DNA of 64,000 nt from Actinomadura sp. J1-007 (GTDB taxonomy: Bacteria; Actinomycetota; Actinomycetes; Streptosporangiales; Streptosporangiaceae), in contig NZ_WING01000001.1 in assembly GCF_009793335.1 (NCBI RefSeq), forward strand, positions 372,001-436,000. The letters are read 5' to 3'. Position numbers and translations under genes: made by a program. The notes beneath the pieces were generated by a model. It saw only the letters and a program-made list of their open reading frames with translations. It had not been told where the DNA came from and made no database searches. Shown in pieces: positions 46,631 to 54,887 of this stretch. How positions within the stretch are numbered: position 1 is the first letter of the stretch; each line of letters begins with the position of its first letter.

Positions 46631-46682
46631 CTCCCGCGATCCCGTTCACCCCGATGGCCAGCCAAGGGAGGCGGTCACGCCC

Positions 46683-46979
46683 ATGAGGTTCCGAGGCCGT
46701 ACGCGCCGCGACGCGGAGCCCGCGGCGCCGCCCCCCGCCCCGGCCGGTCCGCCGCCGGTGCTGGTCATCGACGCGCTCGGCCGCAAGTGCCCGATCCCGA
46801 TCATCATGCTCGCCGAGCGGATCCGCGAGGTCCCGGTGGGCCAGATCGTCGCGGTCCTCGCCGACGACGTCGCCGCCCGCACCGACGTGCCCGCCTGGTG
46901 CCGGATGAAGTCGCAGGACTTCGTCCGCGAGGAGCAGCTGCCGCGAGGCTGGGGCTTCCACATCCGCCGCACGTACTGA
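46683..46979 (+). CDS. TusA-family sulfur carrier
   Basis: A 98-residue protein with a charged Pro/Ala-rich extension (~1-25) and a TusA fold. The catalytic Cys is in GRKCPIPIIML (CPxP type), followed by GQIVAVLADDVAARTDVPAWC and the family-like closing RGWGFHIRRTY. It should accept persulfide from the upstream desulfurase and pass it on, for example to tRNA thiolation or cofactor synthesis (inference). The stop codon lies within the first unit of a tandem repeat array. Confidence 0.87.
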   Translation: MRFRGRTRRDAEPAAPPPAPAGPPPVLVIDALGRKCPIPIIMLAERIREVPVGQIVAVLADDVAARTDVPAWCRMKSQDFVREEQLPRGWGFHIRRTY

Positions 46980-47110
46980 CCCCGCGCCGCATGTGCTGAC
47001 CCGCGCCGCACATGCTGACCGCGCGCCGCACGTACTGACCGCGGGCCGCACGTACTGACCGGCGCCGGACATGCGGACCGCGCGCCGCACATGCGGACCG
47101 CGCCGCGCCC
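46962..47110. repeat. tandem repeats beginning at the TusA-like stop codon
   Basis: About seven units of 19-20 bases of the form GCGCCGCACGTACTGACCGC. The first unit, CCGCCGCACGTACTGACC, encodes the last four residues and the TGA of the TusA-like gene. Later units drift (ATGTGC, ACATGC, ACATGCGG) but keep the spacing. Confidence 0.85.
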
Positions 47111-47141
47111 CGTGCAGCGACGCGCGCTGGGGCGGGCGGTC

Positions 47142-47171
47142 GCCGCGCTCCGCGCCGGAGCGGAGCGCGGC
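47142..47171. terminator. hairpin between the TusA-like and PfkB genes
   Basis: GCCGCGCTCCG (47142-47152) and CGGAGCGCGGC (47161-47171) form a perfect 11-bp stem with an 8-base loop, between convergent genes, so it may serve both. Confidence 0.6.
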
Positions 47172-47182
47172 CGTTCAGCGCG

Positions 47183-48169
47183 TCATGGGCTGGGGCAGGA
47201 GAGGTGCGGGGCGATCTCCGCGGCGGCGTCGGCGCCGTAGGCGTCGGTCAGCCGCGCCAGGAACGCCTCCTTGCCGAACGCGTACTCCTGCGGCCCGGGG
47301 GCCTCCAGCGAGTAGGCGGCGATGACGTTGCCGACCTGGGCGGCGCGTTCGAGGGACAGGCCCCACGCGGTCGCCGACAGGAACCCGCCGCGGAACGCGT
47401 CGCCGACGCCGGTCGGGTCGCCGGGCTTCGCGACGGCGGCGCACGGGACGTGCACGCCCTCCTCGCCCTTGCGGTCGATCATGACGCCCTTGGCGCCGAG
47501 GGTGGTGACCCGGATGCCGACGCGGGAGAGGATCTCGGCCTCGCTCCAGCCGGTCTTCTCCTCGCAGAGGGCCTTCTCGTACTCGTTGGTGAACAGGTAG
47601 GCGGCGCCGTCGATCAGGCGGCGGACGTCCGCGCCGTCCATCCGGGCGAGCTGCTGGGACGGGTCGGCGGCGAACGGGATGCCGCGGGTGCGGCACTCGT
47701 CGGTGTGCCGGTTCATCGCCTCGGGGTCGTTCGGGCTGACGACGACGAGGTCGAGGCCGCCGACGCGGTCGGCGACGGGCTGGAGCTCGATCGAGCGGGC
47801 CTCCCGCATCGCGCCCGCGTAGAACGTGGCGATCTGGTTCTGGTCCTGGTCGGTGGTGCACAGGAACCGGGCCGTGTGGTGCAGCTCCGACACGTGCACC
47901 GAGGAGGTGTCGACGCCGTGCCGGTCGAGCCAGGAGCGGTAGTCGTCGAAGTCGGCGCCGACCGAGCCGACGAGGATCGACTCCTTGCCGAGGTTGCCCA
48001 TGGCGAAGCAGATGTTGGCGGCGATGCCGCCGCGCCGGATCTCCAGATCGTCGACCAGGAAGGACAGCGACACCCGGTCGAGCTGGTCGGGCAGGAGCTG
48101 GTCGGTGAACCTTCCGGGGAAGGACATCAGATGGTCGGTGGCGATGGACCCTGTCACGGCGATGCGCAC
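47183..48169 (-). CDS. PfkB-family carbohydrate/nucleoside kinase
   Basis: A 328-residue ribokinase-family enzyme: GSIATDHLMSFPGRF at the start, RRGGIAANICFAMGNLG, and catalytic GDPTGVGDAFRGGF with the base Asp. Its position between the cta genes and an ErpA-like gene matches the adenosine kinase AdoK (Rv2202c) of mycobacteria, so adenosine is the most likely substrate (inference); other sugars remain possible. About 287 bases separate it from the erpA stop. Confidence 0.88.
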   Translation of the reverse strand: MRIAVTGSIATDHLMSFPGRFTDQLLPDQLDRVSLSFLVDDLEIRRGGIAANICFAMGNLGKESILVGSVGADFDDYRSWLDRHGVDTSSVHVSELHHTARFLCTTDQDQNQIATFYAGAMREARSIELQPVADRVGGLDLVVVSPNDPEAMNRHTDECRTRGIPFAADPSQQLARMDGADVRRLIDGAAYLFTNEYEKALCEEKTGWSEAEILSRVGIRVTTLGAKGVMIDRKGEEGVHVPCAAVAKPGDPTGVGDAFRGGFLSATAWGLSLERAAQVGNVIAAYSLEAPGPQEYAFGKEAFLARLTDAYGADAAAEIAPHLSCPSP

Positions 48170-48360
48170 GGCGTCGCTCTCCTCGTTGGTCTCGTCCGGC
48201 TTCTCGCCGGCTGTTCCGAACCCACCTAAGGATTCGCGGGCCAGGAAAGACTACTTGCCATGGCACCACACAACGCAGTCGGCGCACACCCCTACCGGGG
48301 CGTCCCTGGGCCCCCTGGATCGCGCCTCGACCGAGGCTGGAGCGGGGGCGGCCGGACACG

Positions 48361-48402
48361 ACGGAACGGCCCGGCCGCTTCGAGCGTGCCGGGCCGTTCC
48401 GT
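48361..48402 (-). terminator. 15-bp perfect hairpin after erpA
   Basis: ACGGAACGGCCCGGC (48361-48375) and its exact complement (48388-48402) flank a 12-base loop, 54 bases past the erpA stop. The rest of the 287-bp gap 48170-48456 must also hold the PfkB promoter. Confidence 0.65.
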
Positions 48403-48456
48403 GAGCGGTCCGTGACGGTCCGCCGCCCCGGTCGGGGCCGGCGGGCCGGGGAGCCG

Positions 48457-48819
48457 CTAGTTGAACGAGTCGCCGCAGGCGCAGGAGCCCGAGGCGTTCG
48501 GGTTGTCGATGGTGAAGCCCTGCTTCTCGATGGAGTCGACGAAGTCGATCGTCGCGCCGGTGAGGTAGGGGGCGCTCATCCGGTCGACCCGCACGCTCAG
48601 GCCGTCGAAGTCCTGGACCTGGTCGCCGTCCATCTCGCGCTCGTCGAAGAAGAGCTGGTAGATCAGGCCCGAGCAGCCTCCCGGCTGCACGGCGACACGC
48701 AGGGCGAGGTCGTCGCGGCCCTCCTGCTCGAGCAGGCCCTTGGCCTTCTCGGCGGCGGCGTCGGTGAGGACGACGCCCTGCTGCGTGGTCTCCTGCGTGG
48801 TCTCGCCTGAAACCGTCAT
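48457..48819 (-). CDS. erpA: iron-sulfur cluster insertion protein, A-type carrier
   Basis: A 120-residue HesB/IscA-family protein. The three conserved cysteines are present in QPGGCSGLIYQLFF and GSCACGDSF. It carries and inserts [4Fe-4S] or [2Fe-2S] clusters into apoproteins. It diverges from nadA, whose product needs a [4Fe-4S] cluster, and lies near a cysteine desulfurase gene, a sensible functional grouping. Confidence 0.94.
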   Translation of the reverse strand: MTVSGETTQETTQQGVVLTDAAAEKAKGLLEQEGRDDLALRVAVQPGGCSGLIYQLFFDEREMDGDQVQDFDGLSVRVDRMSAPYLTGATIDFVDSIEKQGFTIDNPNASGSCACGDSFN

Positions 48820-49024
48820 AAGTTCAGCTCCCGGGTCTCACTGCACCGCCCGTGGCGGCGAACTGTCGCTGTCGTCGAGGTCGTCCTACGCCTCTCAACG
48901 TAGGACAACGTACCTCGCGATGAGGCCATTCCGCTTTTCCAGAGTGTTTCACGCACCTACCCGGTGCGGTCCTCGTCACACCCCCCTGCCCGCGCCGCCC
49001 CGCCCGCCCGTGTGCCATCATTAG

Positions 49025-49039
49025 TCGTCAAAGCGACGA
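49025..49039. promoter_or_regulatory. inverted repeat just upstream of nadA
   Basis: TCGTC-AAAGC-GACGA, ending 32 bases before the nadA GTG and flanked by TTAG and TAAG. Could be an NrtR/NadQ-like operator; no regulator gene is present in the window. Confidence 0.3.
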
Positions 49040-49070
49040 TAAGTCCCCCGTCGCAGGAGGGAGAACTCCC

Positions 49071-50225
49071 GTGACCACTCCAGTGCGCGACCTTCCACTG
49101 CTGCTGCTCGGCAGCGGATCGGACCCGGCGAGCGAACGGGGCGTGGACTGCCCCGGGGAGCTGCCGCCCGCCTCGGACCCCGGCCTGGTGGAACGTGCCC
49201 GCGCGGCCAAGGCGGCGCTCGGCGAGCGGGTCTTCGTGCTCGGCCACCACTACCAGCGCGACGAGGTGATCGAGTTCGCGGACGTGACCGGCGACTCGTT
49301 CAAGCTGGCCAGGGAGGCGGCGGCGCGGCCCGAGGCGCCGTACGTCGTGTTCTGCGGCGTGCACTTCATGGCCGAGTCCGCCGACATCCTGACCGCCGAC
49401 CACCAGCGGGTCGTGCTGCCCGACCTCGCGGCGGGCTGCTCGATGGCCGACATGGCGACGTTCGACCAGGTCGAGGAGTGCTGGGAGGTCCTGGAGGACG
49501 CCGGGATCGCCGGCGACGTGGTGCCCGTCACCTACATGAACTCCTCGGCCGACATCAAGGGCTTCGTCGGCCGCCACGGCGGGGTCGTGTGCACCTCGTC
49601 CAACGCCAGGCGGGCGCTGGACTGGGCGTACGCGAAGGGGTCGAAGGTGCTGTTCCTGCCCGACCAGCACCTCGGCCGCAACACCGCCGTCCTGGAGATG
49701 GGCCTCGGGCTGGACGACTGCGTCGTCTACAGCCCGCACCGGCCCGGCGGCGGACTCGGCGAGCGGGAGCTGCGGGACGCGCGGATGATCCTCTGGCGCG
49801 GGCACTGCTCGGTGCACGGCCGGTTCAGCCTGGACTCGGTGGACGACGTGCGGGCCCGGGTGCCGGGCGTGAACGTGCTCGTCCACCCCGAGTGCCGGCA
49901 CGAGGTCGTCACGGCCGCGGACCGGGTGGGCTCGACCGAGTACATCATCAAGACCCTGGAGGCCGCGCCCGCCGGGTCGGCGTGGGCGGTCGGCACGGAG
50001 CTGAACCTCGTCCGGCGGCTGGCGAACGCCCACCCGGACAAGAACGTGATGTTCCTCGACAAGACCGTCTGCTACTGCTCGACCATGAACCGGATCGACC
50101 TGCCGCACCTGGTCCGTTCGCTGGAGTCCCTCGCGGACGGGCGGGTCGTCAACCAGATCCGGGTGGACGAGGAGACCGCCCACTACGCCCGCCTGGCCCT
50201 CGACCAGATGCTCGCGCTCCCGTAA
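49071..50225 (+). CDS. nadA: quinolinate synthase A
   Basis: A 384-residue [4Fe-4S] enzyme that condenses iminoaspartate with dihydroxyacetone phosphate in NAD synthesis. Motifs are LGHHYQRDEVIEFAD, FCGVHFMAESADIL, AGCSMADMA, MNSSADIKGFVG, PDQHLGRNTA, HPECRHEV and a final TVCYCSTMNRIDLPHL. Cluster cysteines occur at the expected three sites. GTG start with AGGAGGGAGAA upstream. nadB and nadC are not in the window. Confidence 0.96.
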   Translation: MTTPVRDLPLLLLGSGSDPASERGVDCPGELPPASDPGLVERARAAKAALGERVFVLGHHYQRDEVIEFADVTGDSFKLAREAAARPEAPYVVFCGVHFMAESADILTADHQRVVLPDLAAGCSMADMATFDQVEECWEVLEDAGIAGDVVPVTYMNSSADIKGFVGRHGGVVCTSSNARRALDWAYAKGSKVLFLPDQHLGRNTAVLEMGLGLDDCVVYSPHRPGGGLGERELRDARMILWRGHCSVHGRFSLDSVDDVRARVPGVNVLVHPECRHEVVTAADRVGSTEYIIKTLEAAPAGSAWAVGTELNLVRRLANAHPDKNVMFLDKTVCYCSTMNRIDLPHLVRSLESLADGRVVNQIRVDEETAHYARLALDQMLALP

Positions 50226-50241
50226 CCGGACGGGGAGCCGG

Positions 50242-51039
50242 TCAGAGGGCCGAGTTCTCCACCCAGTGGACGAGCAGCGCGTCGTCGCCGGAGAACTCCA
50301 GCCGGGGGTCGCCGAGCTTGCGGCGGCCCCACAGGAACAGGAACAGGTCCGACACGTTCCCGCGGACGGCGGCCTGGGCGTCGGAGACGTCCGGGCCGCC
50401 CGTTGCCGCGGCGGCGTCCTCCCGGGTCCAGGTGAAGCCGTCGGGCTGGAGGCGGAGCAGCCAGCGGGCCCCGGCGTCGGGCGCCGCGAGCGCGAGCACC
50501 TCGCCCTTGCCCCGCAGGTTCGCGGTCTTCGGCGCGAACATGGACGCGCGCGGGAGGAGCCCCAGCAGCTCCTCGATCCCGTCGGCGGCGATGTCGGCGT
50601 CCACGGCCGGGTCACGGCCCGCGGCGACCTCGGCGTCGCAGCGGTGGACGGCGTTCTCGTGCAGCATCCGCCGCGCCCAGAACCCGGCGCGGCCCCCGGC
50701 CCCCCAGGCCCACATCACGGTCTCGGGGTCGGTGGCGCGCAGCGCCGCGAGCAGCGCCGCCGCGCCGTCCACGAACCAGGCCCGCAGCTCGGCGGGGTCC
50801 TTCGGGGCCGTTCCCGCGAGGTCGCGCATGGGCACGACGTCCTGGGCGGCGACCTCGACCATCCCGCCCGCCCAGCGGTGCACGTACCCGAGGTGGCGGA
50901 GCAGGTCGCCGACCGTCCAGCCGGGGCAGCCCGGAACGGGCTCGTCGGGCCCGGCGGCGTCCGCGGCGTCGAGGATCGCGGCGAGCTGCGCCTCGGTCGC
51001 GTCGCAGTAGCGGTGGTGATCCAAGGTCCCTGCCGTCAT
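50242..51039 (-). CDS. maleylpyruvate isomerase-family mycothiol-dependent protein
   Basis: A 265-residue DinB-like helical protein of the mycothiol-dependent maleylpyruvate isomerase family. The front has VPGCPGWTVGDLLRHLGYVHRW and the metal-site His residues in LRHLG and MLHENAVHRCDAEVA. The C-terminal half is an SCP2-like domain. Substrate unknown; most family members are uncharacterised. Convergent with nadA, 16 bases apart. Confidence 0.87.
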   Translation of the reverse strand: MTAGTLDHHRYCDATEAQLAAILDAADAAGPDEPVPGCPGWTVGDLLRHLGYVHRWAGGMVEVAAQDVVPMRDLAGTAPKDPAELRAWFVDGAAALLAALRATDPETVMWAWGAGGRAGFWARRMLHENAVHRCDAEVAAGRDPAVDADIAADGIEELLGLLPRASMFAPKTANLRGKGEVLALAAPDAGARWLLRLQPDGFTWTREDAAAATGGPDVSDAQAAVRGNVSDLFLFLWGRRKLGDPRLEFSGDDALLVHWVENSAL

Positions 51040-51130
51040 GACCCCTCCCGCGCTGTTCGTCCAGATCGCTTCCCCGACGATGTCACACCTCGCGGCCGGG
51101 CGTAAGCGGTCCGGAGGGCGTCCCGCGCGG

Positions 51131-51172
51131 GGCTCAGAGACCGGGGCTCAGAGGCCGTGGCTCAGAGGCCGG
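51131..51172. repeat. three 14-bp tandem units overlapping the pspAB stop codon
   Basis: GGCTCAGAGACCGG, GGCTCAGAGGCCGT and GGCTCAGAGGCCGG in direct succession. The last unit contains the stop codon of the PspAB gene (51162-51164, TGA on the minus strand). Confidence 0.85.
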
Positions 51173-51731
51173 GCGCTCCCCACACGGGGAACCAGCGGGC
51201 GAGGTCCTCCTCGAACGGCAGGTCGGCTCCCACCGCGCCCTTCACCTGGATCTCCAGCGCGTTGTCGCGCTTGTCGCCGGGCAGCGGCGCGAACGGGTAG
51301 AACGTGCCGCGCTTGTAGAGGTAGACGAGCGCGAGGCGCCGCCCGTCCGGGCCGGTGAACCCGGCGAGCGAGCACAGCAGGTGCGGCCCGAACCCGCCCG
51401 ACTCCAGCGAGGCGTTCACCGCGTGCAGGTCGGTGACCAGCGCGGGCAGCTCCTCGGGGGCGTGCCTGGCGAGCAGCCAGGTGTAGCCGTACGCGTCGGT
51501 GCTGAGCTCGACCTTCGGGCCCTCGTCGGCGTCGAGGAGCTGCTGGACGTCCCGCTGGATCTGCGCGAACGCGCCGCCCTCGGCGGCCCGGAAGCACACC
51601 GAGCCGAGCCCGGTCGGCGTGAAGCCGGTCGCGGCCTCCAGCGTGATCGCCGCCGTGGACAGCGCGAACAGGCGGTCGAGGTCGGGCTTGGCCGGCTTGG
51701 AGCGGCCGAGCAGCGTGTCCAGGAATCCCAC
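51162..51731 (-). CDS. PspA-associated protein PspAB
   Basis: A 189-residue soluble protein. The front MGFLDTLLGRSKPAKPDLDRLFALSTAAITL and the middle VELSTDAYGYTWLLARHAPEEL match the PspAB family, which travels with PspA and HtpX in actinobacteria. It is part of an envelope-stress module; biochemical role unknown. Starts three bases after the htpX stop, so last in the operon. Confidence 0.88.
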   Translation of the reverse strand: MGFLDTLLGRSKPAKPDLDRLFALSTAAITLEAATGFTPTGLGSVCFRAAEGGAFAQIQRDVQQLLDADEGPKVELSTDAYGYTWLLARHAPEELPALVTDLHAVNASLESGGFGPHLLCSLAGFTGPDGRRLALVYLYKRGTFYPFAPLPGDKRDNALEIQVKGAVGADLPFEEDLARWFPVWGAPGL

Positions 51732-51734
51732 GGG

Positions 51735-52652
51735 TCAGGCTCCCCTGCTGAGCTGGTCGGAGATCTTCGAGAGCTGCGCGAGCCGCTTGTCCAGCGTCGG
51801 GTGCGTGGAGAACAGCGAGGAGACGCTGAACCCCTTGGTGAACGCCGGGGCGAAGAAGAACGCGTTGAACGGCTCGGCGGACCGCAGGTCGCGGCTCGGG
51901 ATCCGCGCGATCTCGCCCGACACCTTGGTCAGCGCGCTCGCCAGGGACGAGGGCCGTCCGGTCAGCAGCGCGGCGGCCCGGTCGGCGGACAGCTCGCGAT
52001 AGCGCGACAGCGCGCGGGTCAGCAGGAAGCTGATCGCGTAGGCGACCGCGCTGACGGCGACCACGGCGAGCAGGATCATCCCGGTGTTCTGGTCGTTGTC
52101 GCGGCGGTTGAAGCCGCCCCACAGGCCCCACTCCAGCCCGAACCTGGTGATCAGGCCGGCGCAGACGCCGAGGAACGAGGCGATCGTCATGACCGCCACG
52201 TCGCGGTGCGCGATGTGCGCCATCTCGTGGGCGAGCACGCCCTCCAGCTCGACCGGGTCGAGCCGCCGCAGCAGGCCCGTCGTCACGCACACCACGGCCT
52301 TGCTCTGGTTGCGCCCGGTGGCGAACGCGTTCGGCACGTCGGTGTCGGCGATCGCGACCTTCGGCTTCGGCGCGTTCGACATCGCGCTGATGCGGTCGAT
52401 CACGCCGTGCAGCTCGGGGGCCTCCTCCGGCGTCACCTCGCGGCCGTGCATGGCGAACAGGGTGAGCTTGTCGGAGAAGAAGTACTGGGCGAGCATGAAC
52501 ACGACGGCCACCGCGAGGGCGACCATCCCCCACTTCGGCGCGATCACGAAGAACGCCCCGACGAAGACGACATAGACCAGTCCCAGCAGGAACATGGTCA
52601 CGAGCATCCGCGACGTCAGCCCCCGGTCGGAGGCATAGCGCGTCCGGGTCAT
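51735..52652 (-). CDS. htpX: zinc metalloprotease HtpX
   Basis: A 305-residue membrane protease with two N-terminal and two central helices, the zinc motif HEMAHIAHRD and third ligand in YRELSADRAAALL, and the closing STHPTLDKRLAQL. It degrades damaged membrane proteins. ATG at 52652 preceded by AGGGGGATCGG. Placement between PspAA/PspA and PspAB supports a role in membrane stress. Confidence 0.94.
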   Translation of the reverse strand: MTRTRYASDRGLTSRMLVTMFLLGLVYVVFVGAFFVIAPKWGMVALAVAVVFMLAQYFFSDKLTLFAMHGREVTPEEAPELHGVIDRISAMSNAPKPKVAIADTDVPNAFATGRNQSKAVVCVTTGLLRRLDPVELEGVLAHEMAHIAHRDVAVMTIASFLGVCAGLITRFGLEWGLWGGFNRRDNDQNTGMILLAVVAVSAVAYAISFLLTRALSRYRELSADRAAALLTGRPSSLASALTKVSGEIARIPSRDLRSAEPFNAFFFAPAFTKGFSVSSLFSTHPTLDKRLAQLSKISDQLSRGA

Positions 52653-52992
52653 CCGATCCCCCTGTTCTCCCCAACTCATACTTGACAACGTGCGGAGCAC
52701 GGGTTTTGTGCCCGCGCCAGGGGGAGCCGGGCCCGCGGCCCGCAGGACGGCCGGGCCGTTCGCGCCGCGCCGGCGGCCACCGCGACGGCCGGCGCCGCCG
52801 GGCGGGCCGTCGGGCGCGCGCCGTACCGCCGGACCGCCGTGCGCGGCCCGCACGGGAAACGCCGGACCGCCGGGGGGCCGCCTGGGCGGCGCCGGTCGGG
52901 CGGCGGATGCGGAGCGCCGGGCACTCCCGTACCCCGGCGTACGACCTCCCCGGCCGGTCCCCGGGCCCTGGGGGTCGTTCCAGAGCCCGGGA
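52653..52992. other. 340-bp gap between htpX and PspAA genes
   Basis: The left end holds TTGACA (52682-52687) and a hairpin CGTGC-GGA-GCACG; orientation of any promoter is unclear, but htpX could have its own start here. The remainder is extremely GC-rich and open in several frames without any protein I recognise; no RNA gene seen. Confidence 0.4.
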
Positions 52993-53271
52993 TCAGTCGG
53001 GGATCAGGCCCTCGTCGCCGAGCATCGAGCGCACCTCGTCGATGTGCGCGTCGGCCGGCGGCAGGATGAGCTCGGACGGCGCGAGGCTGTCGGCGGGCAG
53101 CGGCTTGCCGACCTTGCGCACGTTGTCGAGCAGCGCGTGCAGGGCGGCGCGGAACAGCGTCTCGTCGCCCGACTCGATGGCGGCCTCGAGCTCGTCGTCG
53201 AGCGTGTTGAGGGAGGACAGCTCGTCGGCCGCGACGTCGAGCTGGCCCTCGCCCATGAGCCGGACGATCAC
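52993..53271 (-). CDS. PspA-associated protein PspAA
   Basis: A 92-residue protein: VIVRLMGEGQLDVAADELSS, then a helical region and EVRSMLGDEGLIPD. It matches the PspAA family. The GTG start overlaps the PspA stop (GTGA), indicating coupled translation and likely a partner of PspA. Confidence 0.9.
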   Translation of the reverse strand: MIVRLMGEGQLDVAADELSSLNTLDDELEAAIESGDETLFRAALHALLDNVRKVGKPLPADSLAPSELILPPADAHIDEVRSMLGDEGLIPD

Positions 53272-54083
53272 TGGGCACCCCCGGGCTTCTGCGGCCACGG
53301 CGCCTGCTGCGGGGCGTCCTGCTGCTGCGCCTGCTGCTGGGGCTGCGCGGCGGAGGTGCCCTGGTTGAGCTCCTTCGGCGCGGGACCCTGGCCCAGCTCG
53401 GCCTTCAGCGCCTCCAGTTCGAGGTCGACGCCCGGCCCGGAGCCCATCCGGTCGAGCTCGGCCTGGATGTCGTCCTTCGGCCCGGAGAAGTCCTCCAGGG
53501 CCCCGGAGGCGAGCAGCTCGTCGATGGCCCCGGCGCGGGCCTTCATCGTCTCGGTCTTCTCCTCGGCGCGCTGGATCGCGAGGCCCACGTCGCCCATCTC
53601 CTCGGAGATGCCGGAGAACGCCTCGTTGATCTTGGTCTGCGCCTCGGCCGCCGTGTAGGTGGCCTTGATCGTCTCCTTGCGGGTGCGGAACGAGTCGACC
53701 TTGGCCTGGAGCCGCTGCGAGGCCAGGGTGAGCTTCTCCTCCTCGCCCTGCAACTGCTGGTACTGCGCGCGCAGGTCGCCGAGCTGGCTGTCCAGCCCCG
53801 CCCGCCGGGTCAGCGCCTCCCGGGCGAGGTCCTCGCGGCCCACCTGGAGCGCCTTCTTGCCCTGGTCGGTCAGCTTGTTCTGCTGCCCTTCGAGCTGGTT
53901 GATCTGCAGTTCGAGGCGCTTGCGCGAGGTCGCGACGTCGGCGACACCCCGACGGACCTTCTGCAGCATCTCGAGCTGGCGCTGATACGAATAGTCCAGG
54001 GTCTCACGAGGATCCTCCATCCGGTCCAGGGCCTTGTTCGCCTTGGACTTGAAGATCATCGACATTCGCTTCATCACGCTCAT
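53268..54083 (-). CDS. pspA: PspA/IM30 family membrane-stress protein
   Basis: A 271-residue ESCRT-III-like protein: a short amphipathic N-terminus (MSVMKRMSMIFKSKANKALD) followed by a long coiled coil (~25-195). Homologues bind and protect damaged membranes. The C-terminus is a Gln/Pro-rich tail with QPQQQAQQQDAPQQ, unusual in length and probably lineage-specific. First gene of pspA-pspAA-htpX-pspAB. Confidence 0.93.
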   Translation of the reverse strand: MSVMKRMSMIFKSKANKALDRMEDPRETLDYSYQRQLEMLQKVRRGVADVATSRKRLELQINQLEGQQNKLTDQGKKALQVGREDLAREALTRRAGLDSQLGDLRAQYQQLQGEEEKLTLASQRLQAKVDSFRTRKETIKATYTAAEAQTKINEAFSGISEEMGDVGLAIQRAEEKTETMKARAGAIDELLASGALEDFSGPKDDIQAELDRMGSGPGVDLELEALKAELGQGPAPKELNQGTSAAQPQQQAQQQDAPQQAPWPQKPGGAQ

Positions 54084-54111
54084 CGCGCTGGCGCCGGTCC
54101 CTTCGTGCTGT

Positions 54112-54133
54112 AGCTCAGTTCACCAACTGGGCT
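54112..54133. promoter_or_regulatory. near-perfect inverted repeat upstream of pspA
   Basis: AGCTCAGTT-CACC-AACTGGGCT pairs at eight of nine positions, 29 bases before the pspA start and in the divergent gap with the DUF3043 gene. Candidate operator. Confidence 0.35.
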
Positions 54134-54215
54134 CAATGACCACTGCTGGGGTCTTATCACCCTACGCGTTAACGCGCGAGGCAGCCACGATGTTCGCACC
54201 CGGTAGGCTGATCCC

Positions 54216-54791
54216 GTGTTCCGACGTCGTACCCAGGAAGCCCCCGTGAATCCTCCTCAGGTAGTAAAGCCGGGGGGAAAGGGCCGGCCCACGCCCAAAC
54301 GGAGCGAGGCCGAGAAGCGCCGCCGCCAGCCGATCACCGCGCCCTCCACCCGCAAGGAGGCGTACAAGAAGACCCGTGAACGGCAGGCCACCGAGCGCGT
54401 CAGGACCCGCGAGGGAATGGCCAAGGGAGAGGAGAAGTACCTCCTCAAGCGCGACAAGGGGCCCGTCCGCCGGCTCGCCCGCGACTACGTCGACTCCCGC
54501 CGCACGTTCGCGTCGTACCTCATGTACGCGATGTTCCTGATCGTCGTGCTGAGCCTGCTGCCGATCGCCGCCGCCAAGCTGCTGGTGCTGTTCGCGCCGC
54601 CGGTGCTGCTCGCGATCGTGTTCATCGAGGGCTTCATGCTCAACACGGGCATCAAGAAGCTGGCCGCCGCCCGCTTCCCCGACGAGGACCGCAAGGGCCT
54701 CGGGATGTACGCGGCGATGCGCGCCATGCAGATCCGCCGCCTGCGCGTGCCGTCCCCCCAGGTCAAGATCGGCGAGAAGGACAAGATCTGA
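54216..54791 (+). CDS. DUF3043 membrane protein
   Basis: A 191-residue actinobacterial protein of unknown function: a basic N-terminal region (RSEAEKRRRQPITAPSTRKE), then two membrane helices (~103-120, ~122-142) and a basic C-terminal part. DYVDSRRTFASYLMYAMFL is characteristic. It corresponds by order to Rv2206. GTG start at 54216. Confidence 0.92.
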   Translation: MFRRRTQEAPVNPPQVVKPGGKGRPTPKRSEAEKRRRQPITAPSTRKEAYKKTRERQATERVRTREGMAKGEEKYLLKRDKGPVRRLARDYVDSRRTFASYLMYAMFLIVVLSLLPIAAAKLLVLFAPPVLLAIVFIEGFMLNTGIKKLAAARFPDEDRKGLGMYAAMRAMQIRRLRVPSPQVKIGEKDKI

Positions 54792-54887
54792 CCGCCGCGC
54801 CGAACCCCCTCCCCCGCTCCCGCCGCCGTCCGGCCTGACCGGCACCTGGGCGGGTGAGGGCGATCACACGCCGTTAGGGTCGGTCCC

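Noticed and set aside
54110..54140. tRNA-like TAGCTCAGTT near the pspA promoter
   Set aside because: Only a D-arm-like string is present; no acceptor stem, anticodon arm or T-arm can be folded around it.
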